The position numbers and the translations under genes were made by a program. Below, one piece after another: positions 49,409-58,230 of a stretch of DNA of 64,000 nucleotides. Origin of the DNA: an uncultured Collinsella sp. (GTDB lineage Bacteria; Actinomycetota; Coriobacteriia; Coriobacteriales; Coriobacteriaceae); the NCBI GenBank assembly GCA_900546775.1, contig UREM01000007.1, positions 1 through 64,000 of the forward strand, given 5' to 3'. A model generated the notes under the pieces. The model did not search any database and was not told where the DNA came from. It worked only from the letters and a program-made list of their open reading frames with translations. Each line of letters begins with the position of its first letter. Within the stretch, counting starts at the first letter, position 1.

Positions 49409-50992
49409 TTACAGCTCGTACAGCGTGGTGAACTTGTCCTGCAGGTAGCTGCAGTAGTAGCGGGCATCGAACGCCATGCCGCAGGCGCCCTTGATGAGCT
49501 CCGGCGCGTCCTTGGCGCGGCCCCACTGCCAAATGTGCTCGCCCAGCCAGGCGCGGACAGGTGTCAGGTCGCCGCTCGCGCAGGCGCCGTTGAGGTCGAC
49601 ACCGTCGCGGCACATGGCCGGCACAAACATGGCGTCGTAGGCGCTGCCCAGCGCATAGGTGGGGAAGTAGCCAAACGAACCGCCGCTCCAGTGCGTATCC
49701 TGCAGGCAGCCGCGCGTGTCGTCGGGAACGGGAATGCCCAGGTACTCATCCATGAAGCGATTCCAAAGCGCGGGGATATCCTTGGCTGTGGCCTCGCCGG
49801 CAAACAGCATGCGCTCGATCTCGTAGCGCACCATAACGTGCAGCGGATAGGTGAGCTCGTCGGCCTCGGTGCGGATCAGCGAAGGCTGCGCGATGTTCAC
49901 GGCGTGGTAGAGCGTGTCCTCGTCGACGTCGCCGTAGACCTCGGGCGCGTGGCGGCGCAGCACCTCGAGCAGCGGTCCCATAAAGGCACGGCTGCGGCCC
50001 ACGGTGTTCTCAAAGAAGCGGCTCTGGCTCTCGTGGATGCCCATGGAAGTGCCGCCCTCCAGGCAGGTGCGCGCATAGGCAGGATTGACGCCCAGCTCGT
50101 ACATGGCGTGTCCCGCCTCGTGGATGATGCTGTAGACGTTAGAGATACAGTCGTCCTCGTAGATGTGCGTCGCGATGCGCGCGTCGCCCACGGCAAAGCC
50201 CTCGCTAAACGGGTGCTCGGTAAAGGCAAGTGTGGTGTCGTCCAGGTCCAGGCCGACGAGCTTCATGAGGTCGAAGCTCATGGCGCGCTGGGCGGCCTCG
50301 GGTACGCGGGCGTGCAAAAAGTCGGCATCAGGCTGCTGGCCGCGCTCGCCGATGGCGTGCACGATCGGCACGACCGTGGCCTTGACCTCGTCGCAAAACG
50401 CGTCGAAGCTCTTTGCGGAAAGCCCGCGCTCGTACTGGTCGAGCCAAACATCGTACGGGTCGCGCTTGGGATCCATGAGCTCGGCCTGATATTTGAGCTT
50501 GTCGACGATCTTGTCCACATAGGGCTCAAAGCTCGCCCAGTCATTGGCCGTCTTGGCCTTGTGCCACACGGCGTCTGCCTCGCAGGTGAGCCTGGTCCAG
50601 GCCTCGGCCTCCTCGGTGGGGATGGCGCTGGCCTCGCACTGGTCGCGGCTGAGCACGCGGATCTCGTCGAGCAGCTGCGGGTCGTCTACATGTCCGCCTG
50701 CAACCGTCTCGCGCGCTAACGAGCGTACGAGTTCAACGGACTTCTCGCTGGTCAGCAGCTTGTGATGCTCGCCGGCAAGCGTGCCCATGGCGTCGACACG
50801 GGCGGCAGCGCCGTTGGCAGGAGCAATCGTCGCTCCATCGAACTCGGCAATCTTGAGCAGGTACTCGCGAGTCCACAGCTTGCCCTCGAGTTTGCGGAAC
50901 TTTTTGACGGCCTTGTCGACTTTAGCAGCCTTGACGCCCTTGGCAGCCTTTGCCACGGCGGCCTTGGCCTTCTTATCGAGTTTCTTTCCCAT
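49409..50992 (-). CDS. M32-family (Taq-type) metallocarboxypeptidase
   Basis: 527-aa zinc carboxypeptidase removing C-terminal residues from peptides. The zinc motif HEAGH begins at H291 (IIHEAGHAMYE). The third ligand lies in the HESQSRFFEN motif, which is specific to M32. The family segments DPYDVWLDQYERG and ALGSAYDAMF are also present. The first ~45 residues are an unusual Lys/Ala-rich extension (KKLDKKAKAAVAKAAKG), perhaps a basic tail. The gene is convergent with glmM and has its own terminator. Cytoplasmic. Confidence 0.94.
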   Translation of the reverse strand: MGKKLDKKAKAAVAKAAKGVKAAKVDKAVKKFRKLEGKLWTREYLLKIAEFDGATIAPANGAAARVDAMGTLAGEHHKLLTSEKSVELVRSLARETVAGGHVDDPQLLDEIRVLSRDQCEASAIPTEEAEAWTRLTCEADAVWHKAKTANDWASFEPYVDKIVDKLKYQAELMDPKRDPYDVWLDQYERGLSAKSFDAFCDEVKATVVPIVHAIGERGQQPDADFLHARVPEAAQRAMSFDLMKLVGLDLDDTTLAFTEHPFSEGFAVGDARIATHIYEDDCISNVYSIIHEAGHAMYELGVNPAYARTCLEGGTSMGIHESQSRFFENTVGRSRAFMGPLLEVLRRHAPEVYGDVDEDTLYHAVNIAQPSLIRTEADELTYPLHVMVRYEIERMLFAGEATAKDIPALWNRFMDEYLGIPVPDDTRGCLQDTHWSGGSFGYFPTYALGSAYDAMFVPAMCRDGVDLNGACASGDLTPVRAWLGEHIWQWGRAKDAPELIKGACGMAFDARYYCSYLQDKFTTLYEL

Positions 50993-51113
50993 ACCGTATC
51001 CTTAATCTCGCAGGCCGAGCGCCGCAGGCGGGTGCGCGGCCAGTTTGCACAGCTACCTGCCTTGTACCCAGCGCGAACAAAACGGAACGCGGCGATGCGC
51101 TCGCGAAATGTGT

Positions 51114-51411
51114 TATCCTATAGCCCAATGCGTTGACGGAGAGGGTTTTGCCCGCCGCGTCGCCGGCAAGAGAGGGAAGGTCATGGGCTGCAAGCCTTCC
51201 TGCGGTGACAAGGGCCAAGCGTTCACTCCCGAGCAGCGACCTCAACGGACGCGCGGCCAGTGGCGGCGAAGCCTCAGTAGGGAAGCCGTGAGCCTCGCGA
51301 CAAGGGGCACAGAGTGGGCGCGGCGGGCTAGACATCCGCCGGGTCAAACAAGGTGGTACCGCGGAATTCAACCGTCCTTGGGCAATGCACATGCCCGAGG
51401 GCGGTTTTTTG
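51114..51411 (+). promoter_or_regulatory. T-box riboswitch of the pheS-pheT operon
   Basis: The conserved T-box bulge AACAAGGTGGTACCGCGG lies at 51347-51364, followed by an intrinsic terminator (51371-51411, ACCGTCCTTGGGCA against TGCCCGAGGGCGGT then TTTTTT). The GC-rich leader from about 51120 would form Stem I and related arms. Uncharged tRNA-Phe is expected to stabilise the antiterminator and turn on pheS. The specifier codon could not be placed with certainty; TTC at 51197-51199 and 51222-51224 are candidates. A TATCCT at 51114 may be the -10. Confidence 0.92.
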
Positions 51412-51495
51412 TTACCGAACCGGGCCGCGTTTTCGCAGCGCCAAGCGGCATCGGTCGTCCCGGCAAGCGAATGCGCGAGAGACGAAAGGGAAGAC

Positions 51496-52572
51496 ATGAG
51501 TCTGATTGATGATCTGGTCAAACTCGAGGAAGAGGCCAAGGAGCTCGTCGAGAGCGCCGAGGACGCCGAGAAGCTCGAGGCCGCGCGCGTTGCACTGCTC
51601 GGCCGCAAGGGCCGCATCACCGGCCTGATGCGCATGATGGGCAAGCTCGCCCCCGAGGATCGCCCCGTCATGGGCAAGCGCGCCAACGAGATGCGCCAGC
51701 TGATCGAGGGCATGCTCGACGAGCGCTCTACCGAGATGAAGGCCGCCGCCCTCAAGCACGCGCTCGAGCACGATGCCGTCGACATCACGCTGCCGGGCGT
51801 CCGTCCGCAGATCGGTCACCAGCACCTGATCAAGCAGATCATCGAGGAGGCCGAGGACATCTTCTGCGGCATCGGCTATACCGTCGAGTCCGGCCCCATG
51901 GTCGATACCTCCTACTACAACTTTACCGCGCTCAACGCGCCCATGGATCACCCGAGCCGCTCGGCCCGCGACACGTTCTACGTGGTCGACAACAACCCCG
52001 GCAGCGTCGCGCACCCCGAGGCTCACGCCCACGGTGAGTCCGACGTGCTGCTGCGTACCCAGACCTCGGGCGTGCAGATCCACACCATGGAGTCGCAAAA
52101 GCCGCCCATCTACATGATCTGTCCGGGCACCGTTTACCGTCCCGACACAGCCGATGCCTGCCATCTGCCGCAGTTCAACCAGATCGAGGGCCTGGTCGTC
52201 GACGAGGGCATCACCTTCGGCGACCTGAAGGGCACGCTCGACTACTTTGTTAAGTGCATGTTTGGCGAGGACCGCAAGACGCGCTACCGCCCGCACTTCT
52301 TCCCCTTCACCGAGCCTTCCTGCGAGGTGGACGTGAGCTGCCACGTGTGCGGCGGTAAGGGCTGCAACTTCTGCAAGCACAGCGGCTGGATCGAGATCCT
52401 GGGCTGCGGCATGGTCGACCCCAACGTCCTCATCAACTGCGGCATCGACCCCGAGAAGTACACCGGCTTCGCCTTTGGCATTGGCGCCGAGCGCGTCGCG
52501 GCCCTGCGCTACGACCTGCCCGACCTCAGAACTCTCATGACGGGCGATATGCGCTTCCTGAACCAATTTTAG
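51496..52572 (+). CDS. pheS: Phenylalanine-tRNA ligase alpha subunit
   Basis: 358 aa, the catalytic subunit charging tRNA-Phe. It has an N-terminal coiled coil (about 1-85), then the class II core: motif 2 region RPHFFPFTEPSCEVDVSC, a Cys-rich insert (CHVCGGKGCNFC) and motif 3 GFAFGIGAERVAALRY. The ATG at 51496 follows AAAGGGAAG; the frame upstream runs into the T-box terminator and is not coding. It is controlled by the T-box leader and followed by pheT. Confidence 0.97.
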   Translation: MSLIDDLVKLEEEAKELVESAEDAEKLEAARVALLGRKGRITGLMRMMGKLAPEDRPVMGKRANEMRQLIEGMLDERSTEMKAAALKHALEHDAVDITLPGVRPQIGHQHLIKQIIEEAEDIFCGIGYTVESGPMVDTSYYNFTALNAPMDHPSRSARDTFYVVDNNPGSVAHPEAHAHGESDVLLRTQTSGVQIHTMESQKPPIYMICPGTVYRPDTADACHLPQFNQIEGLVVDEGITFGDLKGTLDYFVKCMFGEDRKTRYRPHFFPFTEPSCEVDVSCHVCGGKGCNFCKHSGWIEILGCGMVDPNVLINCGIDPEKYTGFAFGIGAERVAALRYDLPDLRTLMTGDMRFLNQF

Positions 52573-52576
52573 GCTT

Positions 52577-52667
52577 GTCCAGGCACCCCATCTTGGCGTT
52601 CAAACCGTCGCTCGCGTACCTTTAGTACGCTTCGCTCCTCTTTCACGCCAACCTGGGGCACCTGGAC
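52577..52667. repeat. 91-bp intergenic palindromic repeat between pheS and pheT
   Basis: GTCCAGG-CACCCC-TTGGCGT on the left pairs with ACGCCAA-GGGG-CACCTGGAC on the right. The centre contains GCGTAC...GTACGC. The right half (ACGCTTCGCTCCTCTTTCACG) matches the first bases of the window. It sits inside an operon, so it probably folds in the mRNA rather than ending it, as the stem lacks a T run. Confidence 0.7.
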
Positions 52668-52735
52668 AACCCTAAGGCGAACGTCTTCATTTGATATTTC
52701 CTCCCTATGCGGAGATTAAGAACTAGGAGAGCTAC

Positions 52736-55189
52736 ATGCGCGTTTCTTACGACTGGCTCAAGACCATGATCGATATTCCGGAGGATCCCAAGACCCTTTC
52801 GGACGAATATATCCGTACCGGCACCGAGGTCGAGGCGATCGATACCGTGGGCGAGTCCTTCGACCACGTGGTGACCGCCCAGGTGCTCACCAAGACCCCG
52901 CACCCCGATAGCGACCACATGTATGTGTGCTCGGTCGACGTGGGTGACAAGAACCTCGACGCCGACGGCAACCCCGCCCCGCTGCAGATTGTCTGCGGCG
53001 CGCAGAACTTTGAGGCCGGCGACCACATCGTCACGGCCATGATCGGCGCCGAGCTGCCCGGCGACATCAAGATCAAGAAGAGCAAGCTTCGCGGCGTCGT
53101 GTCCATGGGCATGAACTGCTCCGCGCGCGAGCTCGGCTTGGGCGGCGACCACTCCGGCATCATGATCCTGCCCGAGGATACGCCCTGCGGCATGCCGTTT
53201 GCCGAGTACGTGGGCTCGAGCGACACCGTGCTCGACTGCGAGATCACGCCCAACCGTCCCGACTGCCTGTCCATGATCGGCATGGCCCGCGAGACCGGTG
53301 CCATCTTCGATCGCGATTTCCACGTTGATCTGCCCGCCATCAAGGCGGAGACTGGCCGCGCGACCGACGACGAGCTTTCCGTCGAGATTGCCGACGAGGG
53401 CCTGTGCGACCGCTATGTCGCCCGCATCGTGCGCAACGTGAAGGTTGGCCCGTCGCCCGACTGGATGGTCAAGCGCCTTAACGCCCTGGGCGTGCGCCCG
53501 CACAACAATATCGTCGACATCACCAACTATGTGATGATGCTCACCGGTCAGCCGCTGCACGCCTTTGACCTGTCCACCTTTGCCGAGCGCGAGGGCAGGC
53601 GTCGCGTGGTGGTTCGCGCTGCCCAGCAGGACGAGAAGTTTACGACCCTCGACGGCGAGGAGCGCACGCTCGACGCCGGCATGGGCCTCATCACCGACGG
53701 CGAGTGCCCCGTGGCGTTGGCCGGCGTTATGGGCGGCATGGATTCCGAGATCGAGGACGACACCGTCGACGTGATGGTCGAGAGCGCCTGCTTCAACGCC
53801 GGTCGCACCTCGCACACCAGCCGTGACCTGTCGCTGATCTCCGACGCCTCCATTCGCTTTGAGCGCCAGGTCGACGAGACCGGCTGCGTGGATGTCGCCA
53901 ACGTCACGTGCGCGCTCATCGAGGAGATCGCCGGCGGCGAGGTTGCTCCCGGCTACATCGACGTGTTCCCCGCGCCCAAGACCATCGACAGCATTAAGCT
54001 GCGCCTGGCCCGCGTGCACGCCATCTGCGGTGCTGACATCGAGCCCGACTTTATCGAGCGCTCGCTCACCCGCCTGGGCTGCGCCGTCGAGTGCGACGGC
54101 GAGGACTTTATGGTCACTCCGCCGAGCTTCCGCCCCGACCTGCCGCGCGAGATCGATCTGATCGAGGAGGTTCTGCGCCTGTGGGGCATGGGCCGCGTGA
54201 CGGCGACCATCCCGGCTGCCAAGAACCACATCGGCGGCCTGACCCGCGAGCAGAAGCTCACCCGCAAGGTCGGCGAGATCTTGCGCGCCTGCGGCCTCAA
54301 CGAGACCACGACCTTTGGCTTTGCCGCCCCGGGCGACCTGGAGAAGATCGGCATGTCCACCGAGGGCCGCGGCTGCCCCGTGGTGCTCATGAACCCGCTG
54401 GTAGCCGAGCAGACCGAGATGCGTCGTTCGCTGCTGCCGGGCCTGTTGCAATCCGTGGCCTATAACGAGGCCCACGGCACGCCCAACGTGCACCTGTACG
54501 AGGTCGGCAGCCTGTTCCACGGTCGCGAGAACGCCAGCCTGCCCAAGGAGACCAAGTCCGTGGCGGGTGTGCTCTCGGGCCAGTGGAGCGAGCAGTCCTG
54601 GAACATGAAGTACCGCAAGCTGCGCTTCTTCTTTGGCAAGGGTATTGTCGAGGAGCTGCTCGCCCAGCTGCGCATCGAGAAGGTTCGCTTCCGTCCCGTC
54701 GAGGGCGAGGGCTATGCCTTCCTGCAGCCGGGTCGTGCTGCCGAGGTGCTCTCGGGCGGTACCGTGCTGGGCTGGGTTGGCGAGATCCACCCCGAGGCAC
54801 GCGAGGCTATGGGCATTGACGAGGTCGTCGTTGCCTTTGAGCTCGATCTGGACAAGCTGATCAAGGGCGCCCGCAACCAGGAGAACTACCGTGAGTTCTC
54901 GCAGTACCCGGCCGTTGAGCACGACCTCGCTATCGTGGTCGACAACACTGTGACCTGCGAGGATCTTGAGCGTCGTATTACGAGTGCCGGAGGCAAGCTG
55001 CTCGAGGGCGTGCGCCTGTTCGACGTCTACCGCGATCCCATCCGCATCGGTGCGGGCAAGAAGTCCATGGCCTTCGCGCTTACGTATCGCTCCGACGACC
55101 ACACGCTCACCAGCGAAGAGGTCGAGAAGGCGCACCAGAAGATCGTCACCAAGGTGTGCAAGGGTGTGAACGGCGAGGTCCGCGGCTAG
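52736..55189 (+). CDS. pheT: Phenylalanine-tRNA ligase beta subunit
   Basis: 817 aa. Domains in order: B1 start MRVSYDWLKTMIDIP, tRNA-binding (EMAP-like) domain about 40-150, B3/B4 editing domain about 215-385, B5 about 405-475, catalytic-like core, and C-terminal FDX-ACB anticodon-binding domain (about 725-817, with SQYPAVEHDLAIVVD). Normal length. AGGAG precedes the ATG. It pairs with PheS in an (alpha-beta)2 enzyme. Confidence 0.97.
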   Translation: MRVSYDWLKTMIDIPEDPKTLSDEYIRTGTEVEAIDTVGESFDHVVTAQVLTKTPHPDSDHMYVCSVDVGDKNLDADGNPAPLQIVCGAQNFEAGDHIVTAMIGAELPGDIKIKKSKLRGVVSMGMNCSARELGLGGDHSGIMILPEDTPCGMPFAEYVGSSDTVLDCEITPNRPDCLSMIGMARETGAIFDRDFHVDLPAIKAETGRATDDELSVEIADEGLCDRYVARIVRNVKVGPSPDWMVKRLNALGVRPHNNIVDITNYVMMLTGQPLHAFDLSTFAEREGRRRVVVRAAQQDEKFTTLDGEERTLDAGMGLITDGECPVALAGVMGGMDSEIEDDTVDVMVESACFNAGRTSHTSRDLSLISDASIRFERQVDETGCVDVANVTCALIEEIAGGEVAPGYIDVFPAPKTIDSIKLRLARVHAICGADIEPDFIERSLTRLGCAVECDGEDFMVTPPSFRPDLPREIDLIEEVLRLWGMGRVTATIPAAKNHIGGLTREQKLTRKVGEILRACGLNETTTFGFAAPGDLEKIGMSTEGRGCPVVLMNPLVAEQTEMRRSLLPGLLQSVAYNEAHGTPNVHLYEVGSLFHGRENASLPKETKSVAGVLSGQWSEQSWNMKYRKLRFFFGKGIVEELLAQLRIEKVRFRPVEGEGYAFLQPGRAAEVLSGGTVLGWVGEIHPEAREAMGIDEVVVAFELDLDKLIKGARNQENYREFSQYPAVEHDLAIVVDNTVTCEDLERRITSAGGKLLEGVRLFDVYRDPIRIGAGKKSMAFALTYRSDDHTLTSEEVEKAHQKIVTKVCKGVNGEVRG

Positions 55190-55299
55190 GACTTGCGCTG
55201 GGAGCGTAGGGCCTGATGGCGGTTGCTGTGGGCTCTGCGTGACCGCGGTGTTCGGAAAAGGCATCGCTGAGCCTGCATATATGACACACGCATTACATA

Positions 55300-55334
55300 A
55301 CGGCGTGCTGCTTTGTCGGCAGCGCGCCGTTTTG
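55300..55334 (+). terminator. Terminator after pheT
   Basis: ACGGCGTGCTG pairs with CAGCGCGCCGT (one mismatch) around a 9-nt loop, followed by TTTGC. It lies 110 bp past the pheT stop. Confidence 0.65.
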
Positions 55335-55351
55335 CTATGATAGCCCGCGGC

Positions 55352-55379
55352 GTGTTACGAATCTGGCAATGCGTAACAC
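55352..55379 (+). promoter_or_regulatory. Dyad operator upstream of the metal ECF transporter
   Basis: GTGTTACG and CGTAACAC form a perfect 8-bp inverted repeat with a 12-bp spacer, 58 bp before the transporter start. It does not match the NikR site (GTATGA-N-TCATAC) or a cobalamin riboswitch. A metal-responsive repressor is a reasonable guess. Confidence 0.5.
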
Positions 55380-55436
55380 TGGCAAGGTGATTCAAGCGGC
55401 GTTGCAATTCTGTGCGCCGACAACCGGGAGGCGTAT

Positions 55437-56522
55437 ATGCACATTCCAGACAACTACCTGTCCCCGCAGACCGATGCCGTCATGGCGGTGGCGATGGTGC
55501 CCGTATGGGTCCACTGCATCAAAAAGGTGCGCGCCACGCTCGATCGCGAGCATATGGCGTTCTTGGGCATTTGCGCCGCGTTCTCCTTCGTGCTCATGAT
55601 GTTCAACGTGCCGCTGCCCGGTGGCACCACTGGTCACGCTGTTGGCGGCGCGCTCATCGCGTTGCTGCTGGGCCCCGAGGCTGCGGCTATCGCTGTCTCG
55701 GTCGCGCTGGCGCTGCAGGCGCTGCTGTTTGGAGACGGCGGCGTTCTGTCGTTTGGCGCCAACTGCTTTAACATGGCCTTTGTGCTGCCGTTTGTCGCTG
55801 CTATCGTGTTCCGTGCGCTCAACAGCCGTCTGCACGACAAGAGCTGGGGCACCTCAGTTTCTGCCATCGTAAGCGGCTGGGTCGGCCTGTGCCTGGCGGC
55901 CCTGTGCGCGGCAATCGAGTTTGGTATTCAGCCGATGCTCTTTACCAATGCTTCGGGCGCGCCGCTGTACTGCCCCTTCCCGCTGTCCGTGGCTATTCCG
56001 GCCATGTTGATCCCGCATATGCTGGTTGCCGGCGTGATCGAGGGCGTGGCGACGGCCGCGATCTACGGTTTCATTAAGAAGACGGCGCCGAGCATCATTG
56101 TCGGGCCCGAGGCCGTCGATGGCCAACTTGCTGCCGAGGGCGTTGCCGCCAAGAAGACCTCGCTGGTCCCCACGCTCATCCTGGTTGCCGTGCTTGTCGT
56201 AGCAACACCGCTGGGCCTGCTGGCCACGGGTGACGCCTGGGGTGAGTGGGACGCCGAGGGCGCCGCGACCGCCGTTCAAGAGGCTGGCGATGACAGCCTG
56301 CAGGCTTCGGTCGGTCTCGATACCCCGACCTTTGCCGATGCCCTGCCCACGGGCGATTATCTGCAGGCCTATTCCGAGGAGCAAGGCCTTGGCTTTGCCG
56401 GCCAGGCTACCATGTATATCCTTTCGGGCGTGATTGGCGTGGCGGTGCTCACCATCGCATTCCGTCTGATCTCGCTGACGGTCAAGGAAAGCGGTGCTCA
56501 TGGCAATAGCCGAGCTGCCTAG
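55437..56522 (+). CDS. cbiM: Cobalt/nickel ECF transporter substrate-binding subunit CbiM/NikM with fused CbiN/NikN-like part
   Basis: 361-aa membrane protein. The N-terminus MHIPDNYLSP resembles the metal-binding MHIxDG start, in which the Met amine and His2 bind the ion; the usual Gly is Asn here. The CbiM signature VPLPGGTTGHAVGGALIALL is followed by about six helices (to ~225), a linker, another helix, an exterior loop of about 80 residues and a final helix, in the arrangement of a fused CbiN/NikN or PDGLE part. AACCGGGAGG precedes the start. It is followed directly by the T and A subunits. Whether it carries Co or Ni cannot be told. Confidence 0.9.
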   Translation: MHIPDNYLSPQTDAVMAVAMVPVWVHCIKKVRATLDREHMAFLGICAAFSFVLMMFNVPLPGGTTGHAVGGALIALLLGPEAAAIAVSVALALQALLFGDGGVLSFGANCFNMAFVLPFVAAIVFRALNSRLHDKSWGTSVSAIVSGWVGLCLAALCAAIEFGIQPMLFTNASGAPLYCPFPLSVAIPAMLIPHMLVAGVIEGVATAAIYGFIKKTAPSIIVGPEAVDGQLAAEGVAAKKTSLVPTLILVAVLVVATPLGLLATGDAWGEWDAEGAATAVQEAGDDSLQASVGLDTPTFADALPTGDYLQAYSEEQGLGFAGQATMYILSGVIGVAVLTIAFRLISLTVKESGAHGNSRAA

Positions 56523-57336
56523 CTGGCTTGCGGTCGAGCAGCGTTACGAGCCCGCGGGGGCTCGGCATCGTGTGATGCAAAAGAACGTCCTGCACCTGGC
56601 GAGCCTGCTTGAGCGGGTTCGCCTGGGTGGAGGCGCGCACGAGGGCGGGTCGATGGTCGACCGCGCCCTTTCTTGCGTTTCGGCTCCGGTGCGCCTGGTG
56701 GGGATGTTCGTCTGCGTCCTGTGCGTGTGTCTGACGCAGAGCCCGCTGTACCTGATGCTGATGGCGGCTATCGCGCTGGTGTTGGTCGCGGTGCGCCCCG
56801 CTCGCGGGCTGCGTGCGACCTTTGTACCGGCGCTCGGCGCCACGGGGCTTGCGGTGGTTCTGGCACTGCCTGCCCTGCTGCTGGGCGCGTCTGCCGCGGG
56901 CGCCATGCTCAAGATCGCGCTCAAGACGTTCATTAATGTGTCGCTGGTGCTGGGTGTTTCGTGGACGCTTACCTGGAGCCGCATGTCGGCGGCGCTCAAA
57001 ATGCTGCACCTGCCCGACGAGGTCATCTTTACGTTTGATATGGCGCTCAAGCATATTGAGGTGCTGGGACGCACAGCGCACGATCTGTGCGAATCGGTCA
57101 TGCTGCGTAGCGTCGGTTCCGCGCCTGCGGGTTTTTCGCGCACCGACTCGCTGGCGGGTATCATGGGCATGACGTTTATCAAGGCGATGGAATGCAGCCG
57201 CGCGATGGACGAGGCCATGCTGTGCCGCGGCTTCGCCGGCGTGTATCCGGCGCCTGCACCGAGCGGCTTTGGCTGGCGCGATGCGGTTTATGCGGCCGTT
57301 GTGGCGTTGTTCGCCGTGTTGTGCGCGGTGTTGTAG
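56500..57336 (+). CDS. cbiQ: ECF transporter transmembrane subunit CbiQ/NikQ (T component)
   Basis: 278 aa. About five hydrophobic segments (70-130 and 250-278 the clearest) and the EcfT coupling motifs with the A-R-G type signature (here ECSRAMDEAMLCRGFAG). The helices around LHLPDEVIFTFDMALKHIEV match CbiQ. The ATG at 56500 overlaps the end of cbiM by 23 bp; a GTG at 56494 is possible. It joins the CbiM and CbiO subunits. Confidence 0.9.
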   Translation: MAIAELPSWLAVEQRYEPAGARHRVMQKNVLHLASLLERVRLGGGAHEGGSMVDRALSCVSAPVRLVGMFVCVLCVCLTQSPLYLMLMAAIALVLVAVRPARGLRATFVPALGATGLAVVLALPALLLGASAAGAMLKIALKTFINVSLVLGVSWTLTWSRMSAALKMLHLPDEVIFTFDMALKHIEVLGRTAHDLCESVMLRSVGSAPAGFSRTDSLAGIMGMTFIKAMECSRAMDEAMLCRGFAGVYPAPAPSGFGWRDAVYAAVVALFAVLCAVL

Positions 57337-57380
57337 TGCGGACGGTCGAACCGTCGATGTGAGTAGGGAAGGGCAACGTT

Positions 57381-58151
57381 TTGGCAAACGATACGAATAA
57401 CGCGATGGTTGCGAGCGGTGCTGCCGGCGTTGAGACCACGCCGCTCATCGAGTTTCGCGACGTGGCGTTTTCCTATGCGGGCCATACGGTGGTCGACGGC
57501 GTTTCGCTGCAGGTGAACCGTGGGGAGCTCGTTGCCCTGCTAGGTCCCAACGGCTGCGGCAAGACGACAATCATGCGTCTTATTAACGGCCTTGAGCTTG
57601 CGGACGCGGGTGCGTACCTGTTCGACGGGCATACGGTCGATTCGGCATATCTCAAGGATTCCGCGACGGCCCAGCGGTTCCATCAGCGCGTGGGCTTTGT
57701 GTTCCAAAACGCCGATGCGCAGCTCTTTTGCGCTACGGTGGGCGAGGAAGTCGCGTTTGGCCCGGCTCAAATGGGGCTGCCGACAGACGAGCTCGAGCGC
57801 CGCGTCCGCGATGCCATGAAGCTGTTCCAGGTTGCCGATCTGGTCGATGCCTCGCCCTATCAGCTCTCGGGCGGGCAAAAGAAGCGCGTTGCGCTGGCTG
57901 CGGTGGTGTCGATGAACCCGGATATCCTGGTTCTCGACGAGCCTACCAATGGGCTCGACGAGGATTCATGCGACATCGTGGTTAACTTCTTGCTGGCTTA
58001 CGTCGCGGCGGGCAAGACGGTCTTGATGAGCACACATCACCAGGATTTGGTGCGACGCCTGGGTGCCCGTGCAATCTATATCGATCGATATCACCATGTG
58101 GTCGAGGCGCCTTCGCCGTCGTATGGGACCGAAAGCGGTGCTACGGACTAG
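57381..58151 (+). CDS. cbiO: ECF transporter ATP-binding subunit CbiO/NikO (A component)
   Basis: 256-aa ABC ATPase. Walker A is LLGPNGCGKTTIMRLING, the Q-loop is FVFQNADAQLF (typical of ECF), the signature is QLSGGQKKRVALA, Walker B is DILVLDEPTNGLDEDS, and the switch His is in MSTHHQDLV. TTG is the likely start (GGGAAGGG site); an ATG nine codons in is an alternative. It completes the cbiM-cbiQ-cbiO transporter. No cobalamin biosynthesis genes lie nearby, which leaves nickel uptake open. Confidence 0.93.
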   Translation: MANDTNNAMVASGAAGVETTPLIEFRDVAFSYAGHTVVDGVSLQVNRGELVALLGPNGCGKTTIMRLINGLELADAGAYLFDGHTVDSAYLKDSATAQRFHQRVGFVFQNADAQLFCATVGEEVAFGPAQMGLPTDELERRVRDAMKLFQVADLVDASPYQLSGGQKKRVALAAVVSMNPDILVLDEPTNGLDEDSCDIVVNFLLAYVAAGKTVLMSTHHQDLVRRLGARAIYIDRYHHVVEAPSPSYGTESGATD

Positions 58152-58230
58152 TTGCTGCGTAGAGCGTGCGTAGCCGCCCGCGCGGCTTTGCCGTGATGGT
58201 ATAGTTATCCAGGTTTTTATGGGGGTGGCT

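Noticed and set aside
52643-55264. 873-aa open frame on the minus strand over pheT, and similar long frames at 8015-10066 (+), 40753-43203 (-) and 60379-62070 (+)
   Set aside because: Mirror frames of GC-rich genes with strong known families on the other strand. They have no Shine-Dalgarno sites and show low-complexity composition.
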